DNA of 51,686 bases from Cyclobacterium sp. (GTDB lineage Bacteria; Bacteroidota; Bacteroidia; Cytophagales; Cyclobacteriaceae): positions 1 to 51,686 of the forward strand of contig NZ_JABURL010000047.1 in NCBI RefSeq assembly GCF_014762705.1, read 5' to 3'. The notes below the pieces were generated by a model. That model saw only the letters and a list, made by a program, of their open reading frames with translations, had not been told where the DNA came from and made no database searches. Positions 25,260-33,354 of the stretch are shown one piece after another (the first letter of the stretch is position 1; every line of letters begins with the position of its first letter). Position numbers and translations under genes: made by a program.

Positions 25260-27146
25260 TCATTTGTCTCTTAACCATTTGTCGGGATGTACTGCCTGAT
25301 AAGCAGAGGGATTATCAAAAACTGCCGGTCCAATATAATGGATTTTAACGTAGTTTGCACCATACTCTTTGTCTCCACTAAACCATGCTTTTAGGGCAGT
25401 TTCTCCAGGTTTCAATTGAACGGTAAATGTGGAAGAAGTCATCGCATCGGTAACTGCTACCTCCTTCTCTAAATTCCCAATAGCCAGATGCGCTTTATTT
25501 ATCTGGGCATCTTCCCTCCTTTCGCCGTCATCAATGCGAAACCTGTTGGTATCAATGGTTGAAGTTGGAGGCATGTTGTGGCGAAAAGTAGTCCCTTCAT
25601 TTTCCACAATCCTCCTTCCTGATTCCAAAGGCCAGCGATAAATGGCAAATTCGTACAAGCCCTCCTTTTCCACATCTATAGCCCAGACCAATCCTTCGTC
25701 ACTCCTCAATGCATCATGGGCATAGATAAGGGACGGGATTTCCCTTTCATTTCCTATGATAATGTTATTGTAAAGGTTAAAATCAACAGAAATATCCTGC
25801 CACCAATTCTCATATTCTTTAGTCAGCAAATCAACCACATCCTTGTGTTTATTGGCAACATCATTGTTTTGCCCCGGATCCTTTTTTATATCATAAAGTT
25901 CCTTTTTTTCACGTCCTTCCAATCTCCATTGCTCAGTCAGGACCTGAAAGTCCTTGTATTTTTCAGGGTATTGCAAACGCTGATTATGGACAAAGAGGGT
26001 TCGATCAGTCCAATCACTTTTGGGGTTATGAATTAATGGTTGCAGGCTCATGCCATCAAATTCAACATTTTCAGGTGCTTCAAGGCCAGCGAGATCTACT
26101 AATGTTGGCAGGATGTCAAAGTGTGCGGCAAGCTTATCAACATCCTTGCCTCCACCTATACCACCTGATGGCCAGCGGATAAAAAACGGTACCCGGTGCG
26201 CCCCTTCATATCCTCTTATTTTGCCTCCCCGCATGCCTGCATTATAGCCCTCCTTCACAAAAAGATCATCATCAAGTATAATGCCTCCAAACCAGGGGCC
26301 AGGACCATTATCTGACATGAATATCAGAATGGTGTTTTCCGTTAGATTTACCCTGTCAAGTTCTTTGAGAAATTTTCCCAGATCCTCATCAAATTTCGCC
26401 ACCATGCCATAATAATTGGCGATCCTTTCTGACAAGTCAGCCGTGTATGGCTCAGCGTATTTTTTTTCCACCAATAAGGGAGCGTGGGGAATGTTGGAAG
26501 AAATGTAGGCAAAAAACGGTTTATCCTGATTTTCTCTGATAAATTTTGAAGCTTCATCAAACCATACGGAATTGCTATATCCTTCGTATTTTTTAAAAAC
26601 GCCATTATTCTTGTATATGTCATCAAAATAATCATTTCCCCAATAATCGGGATGAACTGCTGATGCCCCTCCCCCATGAACAAGTGTTTCCGTAAAGCCC
26701 CTGTCCATAGGACGATAGGGATAATTTTCACCCAAATGCCATTTACCAAAATACGCGGTTTCATATCCCGAATCCCTGAATATTTCCGCCATGGTAATTT
26801 TATCTTTTTGCAAAAGGGACCTTCCTCCTATGGTGTGCCAGACTCCGGACCGCGATGAATACTGCCCGGTAAGGATCGCAGCGCGACTGGGCGAGCAACT
26901 GGGGTCCACATGGAAATTTGTAAACCGGACACTTTCTCCATGCAGGCGATCAAGGTGAGGGGTCTTCAGGTAGGGATTACCGTGAGCCTGTATATCACCA
27001 TAGCCCAAATCATCCAACATTATCAGAATCACATTTGGCTGATTCGCGGAAACGGTGTTTTTTTTGGGTATATTAGAGAATAATGCATAAGATAAAGCTA
27101 CAAGCAGGATAACCGTAGAGAGTATATATAAATGTCTAATTTTCAT
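25260..27146 (-). CDS. S1 sulfatase with C-terminal beta domain, CSPSR
   Basis: A 628-aa exported sulfatase. An N-terminal hydrophobic leader (about 5-25) is followed by D45-D46 (MLDDLGYGD), the formylglycine site C84-S-P-S-R, GKWH at 134-137, H221 and D279-N280 (SDNGPG). The sulfatase domain ends near 455. Unlike the neighbours it has about 150 further residues (from LVWAIDVEKEGLYEF) that look like a beta-sandwich add-on, possibly carbohydrate-binding. It is the fifth sulfatase of the tandem row and the last before the DUF1080 gene; the gap to the gene upstream is 41 bases. Substrate unknown. Confidence 0.93.
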   Translation of the reverse strand: MKIRHLYILSTVILLVALSYALFSNIPKKNTVSANQPNVILIMLDDLGYGDIQAHGNPYLKTPHLDRLHGESVRFTNFHVDPSCSPSRAAILTGQYSSRSGVWHTIGGRSLLQKDKITMAEIFRDSGYETAYFGKWHLGENYPYRPMDRGFTETLVHGGGASAVHPDYWGNDYFDDIYKNNGVFKKYEGYSNSVWFDEASKFIRENQDKPFFAYISSNIPHAPLLVEKKYAEPYTADLSERIANYYGMVAKFDEDLGKFLKELDRVNLTENTILIFMSDNGPGPWFGGIILDDDLFVKEGYNAGMRGGKIRGYEGAHRVPFFIRWPSGGIGGGKDVDKLAAHFDILPTLVDLAGLEAPENVEFDGMSLQPLIHNPKSDWTDRTLFVHNQRLQYPEKYKDFQVLTEQWRLEGREKKELYDIKKDPGQNNDVANKHKDVVDLLTKEYENWWQDISVDFNLYNNIIIGNEREIPSLIYAHDALRSDEGLVWAIDVEKEGLYEFAIYRWPLESGRRIVENEGTTFRHNMPPTSTIDTNRFRIDDGERREDAQINKAHLAIGNLEKEVAVTDAMTSSTFTVQLKPGETALKAWFSGDKEYGANYVKIHYIGPAVFDNPSAYQAVHPDKWLRDK

Positions 27147-27187
27147 TGTTTATAAGCCAGGTATTTAATGTTTCGTTTTGGTCCTAT

Positions 27188-28714
27188 TCAGTCCTTTTTA
27201 ACTAAATATCCTTTTGCTTTACTTTCGGAAATCAATCTTTCCATACTTTCAATTTTTTCAGGGTATGATGCATAATGATTTATTCGTTGCCCGGAATCTT
27301 CGTTCAGATTAAACAACAATCCGGGCGAATCAAAATCATGATATCCCCTTAGTTGAAAAAAGGAATCGGGCATATTTGTATGTTGGCCTGTGCTGTCATT
27401 GATATATACCCAATCCCCTTGTCGTACTGCCCACCGGTTTTCCATGGTATTGTGAATCAAAAACTCTCTCTGTGGAAAACGTTCCGGAGTACCACTCAAT
27501 TCAGGTAAAAAGTGGTAACTATCCGGGGCAGTACCCTCGGTAAGTGCTGTCTCTGTCAAATCCGCCAGGGTAGACATGATGTCAATTTGTGACACAAGCT
27601 TTTCGGATCGGGATCCCGGAGGAATATGACCTGGCCATTTGATGATAAAAGGAACCCGGTGTCCACCTTCCCATACATCTCTTTTCAACCCTCTAAGCTG
27701 TCCCATACTGAAATGACCGTACTTTTCACCTCTTTCAAAGGCATACCGCTCCGGACCATTGTCGGATGTGAAAATCACAATGGTATTCTCCTCAAAACCA
27801 TTCTCCTCTATTGCCTTCAAAACCTGGCCAATCACCCAATCTGTCTGGTTAACAAAATCTCCATAAGCTCCTGCTTTTGACTTTCCATCAAATTCATCAT
27901 TTGGAATTATGGGCGCATGAGGAGAAGGCAAGGAAAAATATAAAAAAAAGGGTTTTTCATTGGTCCTTTGACCGATCCATTCGGTTGCTTTTTCAGTAAT
28001 CGTCGGCAATACCTCGTAGGGGTTCCATCCTTTTACTTTCGGCCCGGGTCGAAACTCCCAATTGCCCTCTTTTACCTCAAAACCAATATCATTGATATCC
28101 ATGATCTCTGTAGGTGCTTCAACCAATCGGTCATTCTCCACCCAGGCATAAGGCGGGAAATTGATGGTCCCATCCCCGTAGTAATAATCAAATCCACGAT
28201 CAAGAGGACCTCCGGAAACAGGTTTGGTCCAATCGATTTCGTCCGGTAAATAAAAATTGGTTTTCCTGCCCCATTGCATGACCTCACCGGAAGGCGGATT
28301 TTTAAATTCCCAATTCCACCCTAAGTGCCATTTGCCAATACAGGCTGTTGCATAGCCATTTTCCTGCATCACCTGAGGAAGGGTTATATCTGACTCATCA
28401 AAAAATGGCTTACCAAACGCTCCTACGATGCCATGCTTTCTTCTCCAGTGGTAGGTGCCTGTCAATAAAGCATAACGACTTGGGGAGCAAATCCCGGAGG
28501 AACTGTGTGCATCGGTAAATCGCATCCCTTCTGATGCCAGCTTATCAAGCTGAGGTGTAGGTATTTTTGAATCCGGATTCTGGATATTAAGATCCCCATA
28601 ACCCATGTCATCTGCATAGATGATTACCACATTTGGGGGACCTGTTACTGGCTTTTCCACACAAGAATAAAGCAGCAGCACCATAAAGGTTAAAGAAAGG
28701 ATTTGTCTAAACAT
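27188..28714 (-). CDS. S1 sulfatase lipoprotein, CSPSR
   Basis: A 508-aa sulfatase anchored as a lipoprotein (lipobox LLYSC, Cys18). The active site has D35-D36 (YADDMGYGD), formylglycine site C76-S-P-S-R followed by [22 protein letters not shown] and SDNGPE. The [16 protein letters not shown] form and GKWHLGW are shared with the sulfatase at 42657, so these two are probably closer to each other than to the rest. It is the fourth of five consecutive sulfatase genes, 28 bases after the preceding stop. Lipid anchoring implies action at the outer membrane or its periplasmic face. Confidence 0.93.
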   Translation of the reverse strand: MFRQILSLTFMVLLLYSCVEKPVTGPPNVVIIYADDMGYGDLNIQNPDSKIPTPQLDKLASEGMRFTDAHSSSGICSPSRYALLTGTYHWRRKHGIVGAFGKPFFDESDITLPQVMQENGYATACIGKWHLGWNWEFKNPPSGEVMQWGRKTNFYLPDEIDWTKPVSGGPLDRGFDYYYGDGTINFPPYAWVENDRLVEAPTEIMDINDIGFEVKEGNWEFRPGPKVKGWNPYEVLPTITEKATEWIGQRTNEKPFFLYFSLPSPHAPIIPNDEFDGKSKAGAYGDFVNQTDWVIGQVLKAIEENGFEENTIVIFTSDNGPERYAFERGEKYGHFSMGQLRGLKRDVWEGGHRVPFIIKWPGHIPPGSRSEKLVSQIDIMSTLADLTETALTEGTAPDSYHFLPELSGTPERFPQREFLIHNTMENRWAVRQGDWVYINDSTGQHTNMPDSFFQLRGYHDFDSPGLLFNLNEDSGQRINHYASYPEKIESMERLISESKAKGYLVKKD

Positions 28715-28742
28715 GGTATTTGCAATAGATTAAGAGTTGGCA

Positions 28743-30170
28743 TCAATGACCCTCCACCCGTTGTTGAAGTAATTTATCGGTTATGGAATCACACTTGCTT
28801 GAATAATAGGCTACTTTCTTTGCATATTTTTCTTCTGAAGCCAGGTTGTTGACTTCATTAAAATCAGTTTTGTGATGGTATAACTCTATCAAATCACTGT
28901 CATCATACCGGATAAACTTAAATTCATCATCCCGGTAACCCTCTGTTTTTAGCAGCTTTTCATTATTTTCCAGCCGATGCTCCAGAAACACACCTGACCG
29001 CCAATCCTTGGGTACATCATTATAAAATTCAGTCAGACTCCTGCCATGGTAACTTCCGGGAATTTCCACTCCTGCCAGGGATAAAATGGTAGCGGGTACA
29101 TCCAGGTTGGTTACCAGCTGAGAATGGATCTTTTTCCGGTTTTTTTCAGGCTGCCGGGGATCGAAAATCATCAGGGGTACCCGGATGGAATGTTCGTGCA
29201 GCAACCATTTTCCTGCATAGCCCCTTTCTCCCAGAAAATACCCGTTATCCCCCATAAAGATGATGACCGTATTATCTGCAATACCCTCCTCTACCAAAGA
29301 GACCCTGATTCTTGAAAGGACGCTGTCTACAGTACTGATCATCCGGTAATATCCTTTCACCATTTGCTGGTGCTTTTCAGGTGTATCATAGCGCCAATAC
29401 CATCTTTCCCGGTTCAGTGTGTTCTGCAAGAAATCAGGCAAACTGTCATAAAAAGAAGGATCAGCGGTGGCAGGCACCGGTATTTCCACATCACGATACA
29501 AATGATCCGTATAGTCCGCCCAAAAATACTGCTCTTCTGCTCCATCATCAGCATGAGGGGACCAAAAGGAAAGGGAGAGGCAAAAAGGCTGATCTGCTGA
29601 GTTCCTGATAAAATCTATAGCCAAATCCCCATTGGTATCCGCCAGGTGAATTTCCTTTCCCTCCACTTCTTTCAAATAAGGCCAAAATGTCTTGTTTGTT
29701 TCGTTGAAAATGGAATCCTCCATTCCCTCAGTCACCTTTACCCCAAACTTCCCAATGAAACCAGTCCGGTAACCGGAATCCTTCAGAAGCTTTGGGTAAC
29801 TTTTGGCCATGTATGCATCCTGTAATGGGGGCTTGCCAAAAGTAAAATTGTGGGTTCGTTCATACAATCCTGTAAATAGGGAAGCACGGCTGGCCGCACA
29901 GATAGGCGTGGTGACAAAAGCATTTTCAAAATACAAACCCTCACTGGCCAACTGATCCATGTAGGGTGTATGGATGATCTCATTTCCGGCAAAACCCAGC
30001 GCATCCCATCGCTGATCATCGGTAAGTATAAAGATGATATTCGGCTTTTCACTTTCAGCAGCAGCATTTTTATCCGGAGATTGACAGCTCAGGCATGCGA
30101 TTCCTAAAAGAACCGCTGCCAGGGTGCTGCTTTCAGAAATTATTGATTTGCCTTTTTTGATAAGTTGCAT
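28743..30170 (-). CDS. S1 sulfatase lipoprotein, variant CAASR site
   Basis: A 475-aa lipoprotein sulfatase (lipobox ending ACLSC). Metal-site DD occurs in LTDDQRWDALG, and the formylglycine site is C91-A-A-S-R, with Ala in place of the usual Pro. Ala at this position is tolerated by formylglycine-generating systems, so it may still be active. GKFG replaces the usual GKWH, and MGDNGY gives the metal DN. The LTDDQRWDALGFAG start and the C-terminal block of about 100 residues are reminiscent of heparan/N-sulfoglucosamine-type sulfatases. I use the ATG at 30170; starting at 30206 would overlap the upstream stop at 30181. Third in the tandem row. Confidence 0.9.
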   Translation of the reverse strand: MQLIKKGKSIISESSTLAAVLLGIACLSCQSPDKNAAAESEKPNIIFILTDDQRWDALGFAGNEIIHTPYMDQLASEGLYFENAFVTTPICAASRASLFTGLYERTHNFTFGKPPLQDAYMAKSYPKLLKDSGYRTGFIGKFGVKVTEGMEDSIFNETNKTFWPYLKEVEGKEIHLADTNGDLAIDFIRNSADQPFCLSLSFWSPHADDGAEEQYFWADYTDHLYRDVEIPVPATADPSFYDSLPDFLQNTLNRERWYWRYDTPEKHQQMVKGYYRMISTVDSVLSRIRVSLVEEGIADNTVIIFMGDNGYFLGERGYAGKWLLHEHSIRVPLMIFDPRQPEKNRKKIHSQLVTNLDVPATILSLAGVEIPGSYHGRSLTEFYNDVPKDWRSGVFLEHRLENNEKLLKTEGYRDDEFKFIRYDDSDLIELYHHKTDFNEVNNLASEEKYAKKVAYYSSKCDSITDKLLQQRVEGH

Positions 30171-30180
30171 CAGCAAAGGC

Positions 30181-31785
30181 TTAATTTTTCGATAAACTCC
30201 GGTCAATATATTGCTGATTCAATGCATCAGAATCTCCATATTGCTCCCGCAGTTCTTCCAGGCGGGTATGAAGCATTTCCTGTATTTCGGCATATTCGGG
30301 ATCTCCATAGATACTGTTCATTTCACCCGGATCATTTTCCAGGTCATACATTTCCCATTCGTCAATGTCATAGTAGAAATGTATCAGTTTATACCTGTCT
30401 GTCCGTACCCCATAATGCCTTTTGACACTGTGTGGTCCCGGATATTCATAATAGTGGTAATAAATGGCGTCCCTCCAGGGAGAATCCTCTCCTGCTGCAA
30501 TGGCACGCCAGGAGTCTCCCTGCATGTCCCCGGGTTTTTCAATACCTGCATAATCCAGGATAGTAGGCGCATGATCCAGGTTCATCACCAAGTCTTCAAC
30601 TACTGAACCGGGTTCAATTTCCTTGGGGTACCTCACCATCAACGGGGTGCTCAGGGATGGTTCATACATGAAGCGCTTGTCATACCAGCCATGTTCTCCC
30701 AGATAAAAACCCTGATCTGAGGTATAAACCACTACAGTATTATCCAAAAGGCCCTGATTCTCCAGGTAATCCAGTACCTTACCTATACCATCATCCACAG
30801 ATTTCACCACTTTCAGGTAATCCCTGAGGTACCTGTGAAACATAAATTTGGCAAGTGCCATACTATCGGGAAGCTCAGTAATGCGTTCATCACCTGGGGC
30901 AAACTCTTTTAGGAATTTTTCATTTGCCGGTCCATATACTTCATTCCAGGCTGCCATCTGCTCCTCTGTCATGCGGGCAAAAGGAGCCGCCAGCCGACTG
31001 GGCTCTCCGGTAAAGGGATTTTCCTCAAACTTCATGTCCCAGCCCCAATACATATTATCTACGATTTCCATTTCCTGTTCCCTGGCAGCAGTACCTCTTC
31101 CTTCGTAATCGTCAAAGAAATTTTCAGGAAATTCAAATTCCTTGTCTTCCAGGTAGTCCAGGTACTTTTCTTCCGGCATCCAGTTTCGGTGCGGTGCCTT
31201 GGTATGGTAGTTGATGGCAAAGGGTTTACTTTTATCCCAATCTTCTTCCAGCCAATCCACCACAAACTGAGGGATCAAGGCCTCACAATGTCCCTGAAAC
31301 TTCACTTCTTCCTCTCCATTTCTGATAAATTCCGGATTATAGTAACTTCCCTGACCGGGTAAAGTGAGGGAATAATCGTAACCCTGGGGTTTACCTCCCA
31401 GATGGATTTTTCCGATCAAGGCTGTTTCATATCCACCTTCCTGCAACAGTTTGGGATATATCATCTGGTCCCAGTTAAAGGGCCCCACATTATCCACCTT
31501 CCCATTCAGGTGGCTGTATTTACCCGTAAGCAGGACGGCCCGGCTTGGCGCGCAAATAGAATTGGTAACAAAACTGTTTTTAAACAAAGCTCCTTCTTTG
31601 GCCAGGCGGTCCATATTGGGGAAATAAACACTATCCAACAAACCCTTTTCATAGGCGTGAATGGCCTGTTGGGTATGGTCATCAGTCATGATAAAAAGGA
31701 TATTGGGTTTTTGGGCAACTTCCTCTTCCTGGCAGGAAACAAACAGCCAGCCTAAAACAAGTACAGGTACAAGAAATTTTTTCAT
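30181..31785 (-). CDS. S1 sulfatase lipoprotein, CAPSR
   Basis: A 534-aa lipoprotein sulfatase (lipobox LFVSC, Cys18). Metal-site D35-D36 lie in MTDDHTQQAIHAY, the formylglycine site is C78-A-P-S-R followed by AVLLTGKYSH, then GKIHLGG and TSDQGFYLGEHGW. The C-terminal ~60 residues (YGVRTDRYKLIHFYY, MYDLENDPGEM) match the DUF4976/N-sulphoglucosamine sulphohydrolase C-terminal region. The TDDHTQQAI start and SDQGFYLGEHGW are typical of N-acetylglucosamine-6-sulfatase-like members, though the actual target need not be that sugar. It has an 77-base spacer to the upstream gene, the longest in this row, holding a short AT-rich stem-loop (31840-31860). Confidence 0.93.
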   Translation of the reverse strand: MKKFLVPVLVLGWLFVSCQEEEVAQKPNILFIMTDDHTQQAIHAYEKGLLDSVYFPNMDRLAKEGALFKNSFVTNSICAPSRAVLLTGKYSHLNGKVDNVGPFNWDQMIYPKLLQEGGYETALIGKIHLGGKPQGYDYSLTLPGQGSYYNPEFIRNGEEEVKFQGHCEALIPQFVVDWLEEDWDKSKPFAINYHTKAPHRNWMPEEKYLDYLEDKEFEFPENFFDDYEGRGTAAREQEMEIVDNMYWGWDMKFEENPFTGEPSRLAAPFARMTEEQMAAWNEVYGPANEKFLKEFAPGDERITELPDSMALAKFMFHRYLRDYLKVVKSVDDGIGKVLDYLENQGLLDNTVVVYTSDQGFYLGEHGWYDKRFMYEPSLSTPLMVRYPKEIEPGSVVEDLVMNLDHAPTILDYAGIEKPGDMQGDSWRAIAAGEDSPWRDAIYYHYYEYPGPHSVKRHYGVRTDRYKLIHFYYDIDEWEMYDLENDPGEMNSIYGDPEYAEIQEMLHTRLEELREQYGDSDALNQQYIDRSLSKN

Positions 31786-31862
31786 GGATTAATCTTTTTT
31801 TTCAATTCAATCAATTTAGCAAAGGATTTTTCCCCTGCCTACTTTTTGATACAAAAAGTACC

Positions 31863-33347
31863 TCAGGAAGTACCATTGGTCAGTCTTGGAGATTGTGGGG
31901 GCTCCCTGTTCTCGATATTGTCCTCGTTACTGTAGGGAATACTTCCATGTGATGCCGGCTTAAGGTTCCACCTGTCGATGTACCATTGGGCAGGTTTAAA
32001 ATCATCCCCAAACTTGTTTAGTAATTTCCAGAGTTGTTTGTCCATTTTTCCTACCAGTTTTTGGTGTGAAGGATTCTCAGCAAGATTGTTCATCTGTAAG
32101 GGATCATTGATGTCATCAAACAACAACCATGGCCCGTCAAGGGAGCGAACATAGGTATGGCTGGACGTTTTGATAGCCCTGTATTCCCTGTCATAACTAC
32201 CGCCTACTCCCCAGGGAGCAAGTTTCATGTAGAGCACAGCATGGTTTTCAATTTCCTTATTACCAGTAAGTACTTCAGAGAGATCGTCCCCTTCATAAGT
32301 AGCTGGTATGGGCAGATCCAGCATGCCAAACAGGGTGGGAAAAATATCGGGGGTGGTGATAGGAGTTTCTATGGTCCTTCCTGCTTTCCCATTCAGCTCA
32401 GGATACCGTATCAAAAAGGGCACCCTGGCTGCTTCCGCCAGTGCCACCTGCTTGGCCTTGGCCCTTACCCCATGGGCCCCCATCATTTCCCCATGATCTG
32501 AAGTAAATACAATTACCGTATTTTCACTGATCCCCAATTCCTCCAGACTGGCTAGTAAATTTCCAATACTGATATCCAAAGCCTCGCAGTGGGCATAATA
32601 ACCCTGCGCTTCGATTTTTAAGCCCTCAACCATGGATTCAGGTACGTTTTCAGGCAGGACAATATCGTCCAGGGGGAAATGCTGCTTCAACTCTTCAGGG
32701 GCCGTGTGATGAGGAAAATGGGGTGTACCAAAAGACAAAAACAAGGCAAAGGGTTTCTCTTTTCCTACCTGCTCTGCCATGTATTGTTGTGCATCCCTGG
32801 TTTGGGCATAGGTATCATAGCCCTCCCAATAAAGCTTTTTATCGGAGTTTCCCGCATAATAATGGGAGTGATTGTAATTGTGATCGCATTCTGCCACTTT
32901 CCAATACTCAAATCCCCTGCGTCTGTCGGGAGGAATAAATGAATGCCTGCCATGCCCATCCAGATGCCATTTACCAATATACGCCGTGGTATAACCACGA
33001 TCTGCCAGCACATCGCCCAGCCCATATTCCGATAATGGTAAGTGAAGATCATTTAAAAACATTCCGGTAGTGGTGGGGTATTTGCCAGTCATTAGCGCAG
33101 CTCTGTAGGGCGTACAAACCGGCATCACTGAAACGGCATTTTTAAAGTTAAAACTTTTTTGGGCGAGCTGGTCCAGGTTTGGGGTATTTGCATTGGGGTC
33201 TCCAGCATAGCCCAGGGCCGATGCCCGCAGCTGATCTGCTATAATATATATGATATTGGGCTTTTTATCTTGTGCGGGGGCATTACCGCAAAAAGCAATG
33301 CAAACAAGCATACTACACCACATTTTCCGGTACATTAAGCATTTCAT
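31863..33347 (-). CDS. S1 sulfatase, variant CTPYR site and DQ metal motif
   Basis: A 494-aa exported sulfatase (leader ending GNAPAQ). Two active-site variants stand out. The N-terminal metal motif is D38-Q39 (IADQLRASALGY) rather than D-D, and the formylglycine site is C78-T-P-Y-R rather than CxPSR. Both occur in a recognised subset of S1 sulfatases, and the required C-x-P-x-R is kept, so activity is expected. GKWHLDGHGRHSF and TSDHGEMMGAHG complete the site; the DH in place of DN also fits that subset. It starts only 7 bases after the GH106 stop, so the two are translationally close and likely act on consecutive steps. First sulfatase of the row of five. Confidence 0.92.
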   Translation of the reverse strand: MKCLMYRKMWCSMLVCIAFCGNAPAQDKKPNIIYIIADQLRASALGYAGDPNANTPNLDQLAQKSFNFKNAVSVMPVCTPYRAALMTGKYPTTTGMFLNDLHLPLSEYGLGDVLADRGYTTAYIGKWHLDGHGRHSFIPPDRRRGFEYWKVAECDHNYNHSHYYAGNSDKKLYWEGYDTYAQTRDAQQYMAEQVGKEKPFALFLSFGTPHFPHHTAPEELKQHFPLDDIVLPENVPESMVEGLKIEAQGYYAHCEALDISIGNLLASLEELGISENTVIVFTSDHGEMMGAHGVRAKAKQVALAEAARVPFLIRYPELNGKAGRTIETPITTPDIFPTLFGMLDLPIPATYEGDDLSEVLTGNKEIENHAVLYMKLAPWGVGGSYDREYRAIKTSSHTYVRSLDGPWLLFDDINDPLQMNNLAENPSHQKLVGKMDKQLWKLLNKFGDDFKPAQWYIDRWNLKPASHGSIPYSNEDNIENREPPQSPRLTNGTS

Positions 33348-33354
33348 AGGCCTG

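Noticed and set aside
31840-31860. 8-bp AT-rich stem-loop (tacttttt / aaaaagta) between two sulfatase genes
   Set aside because: It has no GC core and no T-run on the minus strand, and the genes on both sides clearly belong to one series, so I do not call it a terminator.
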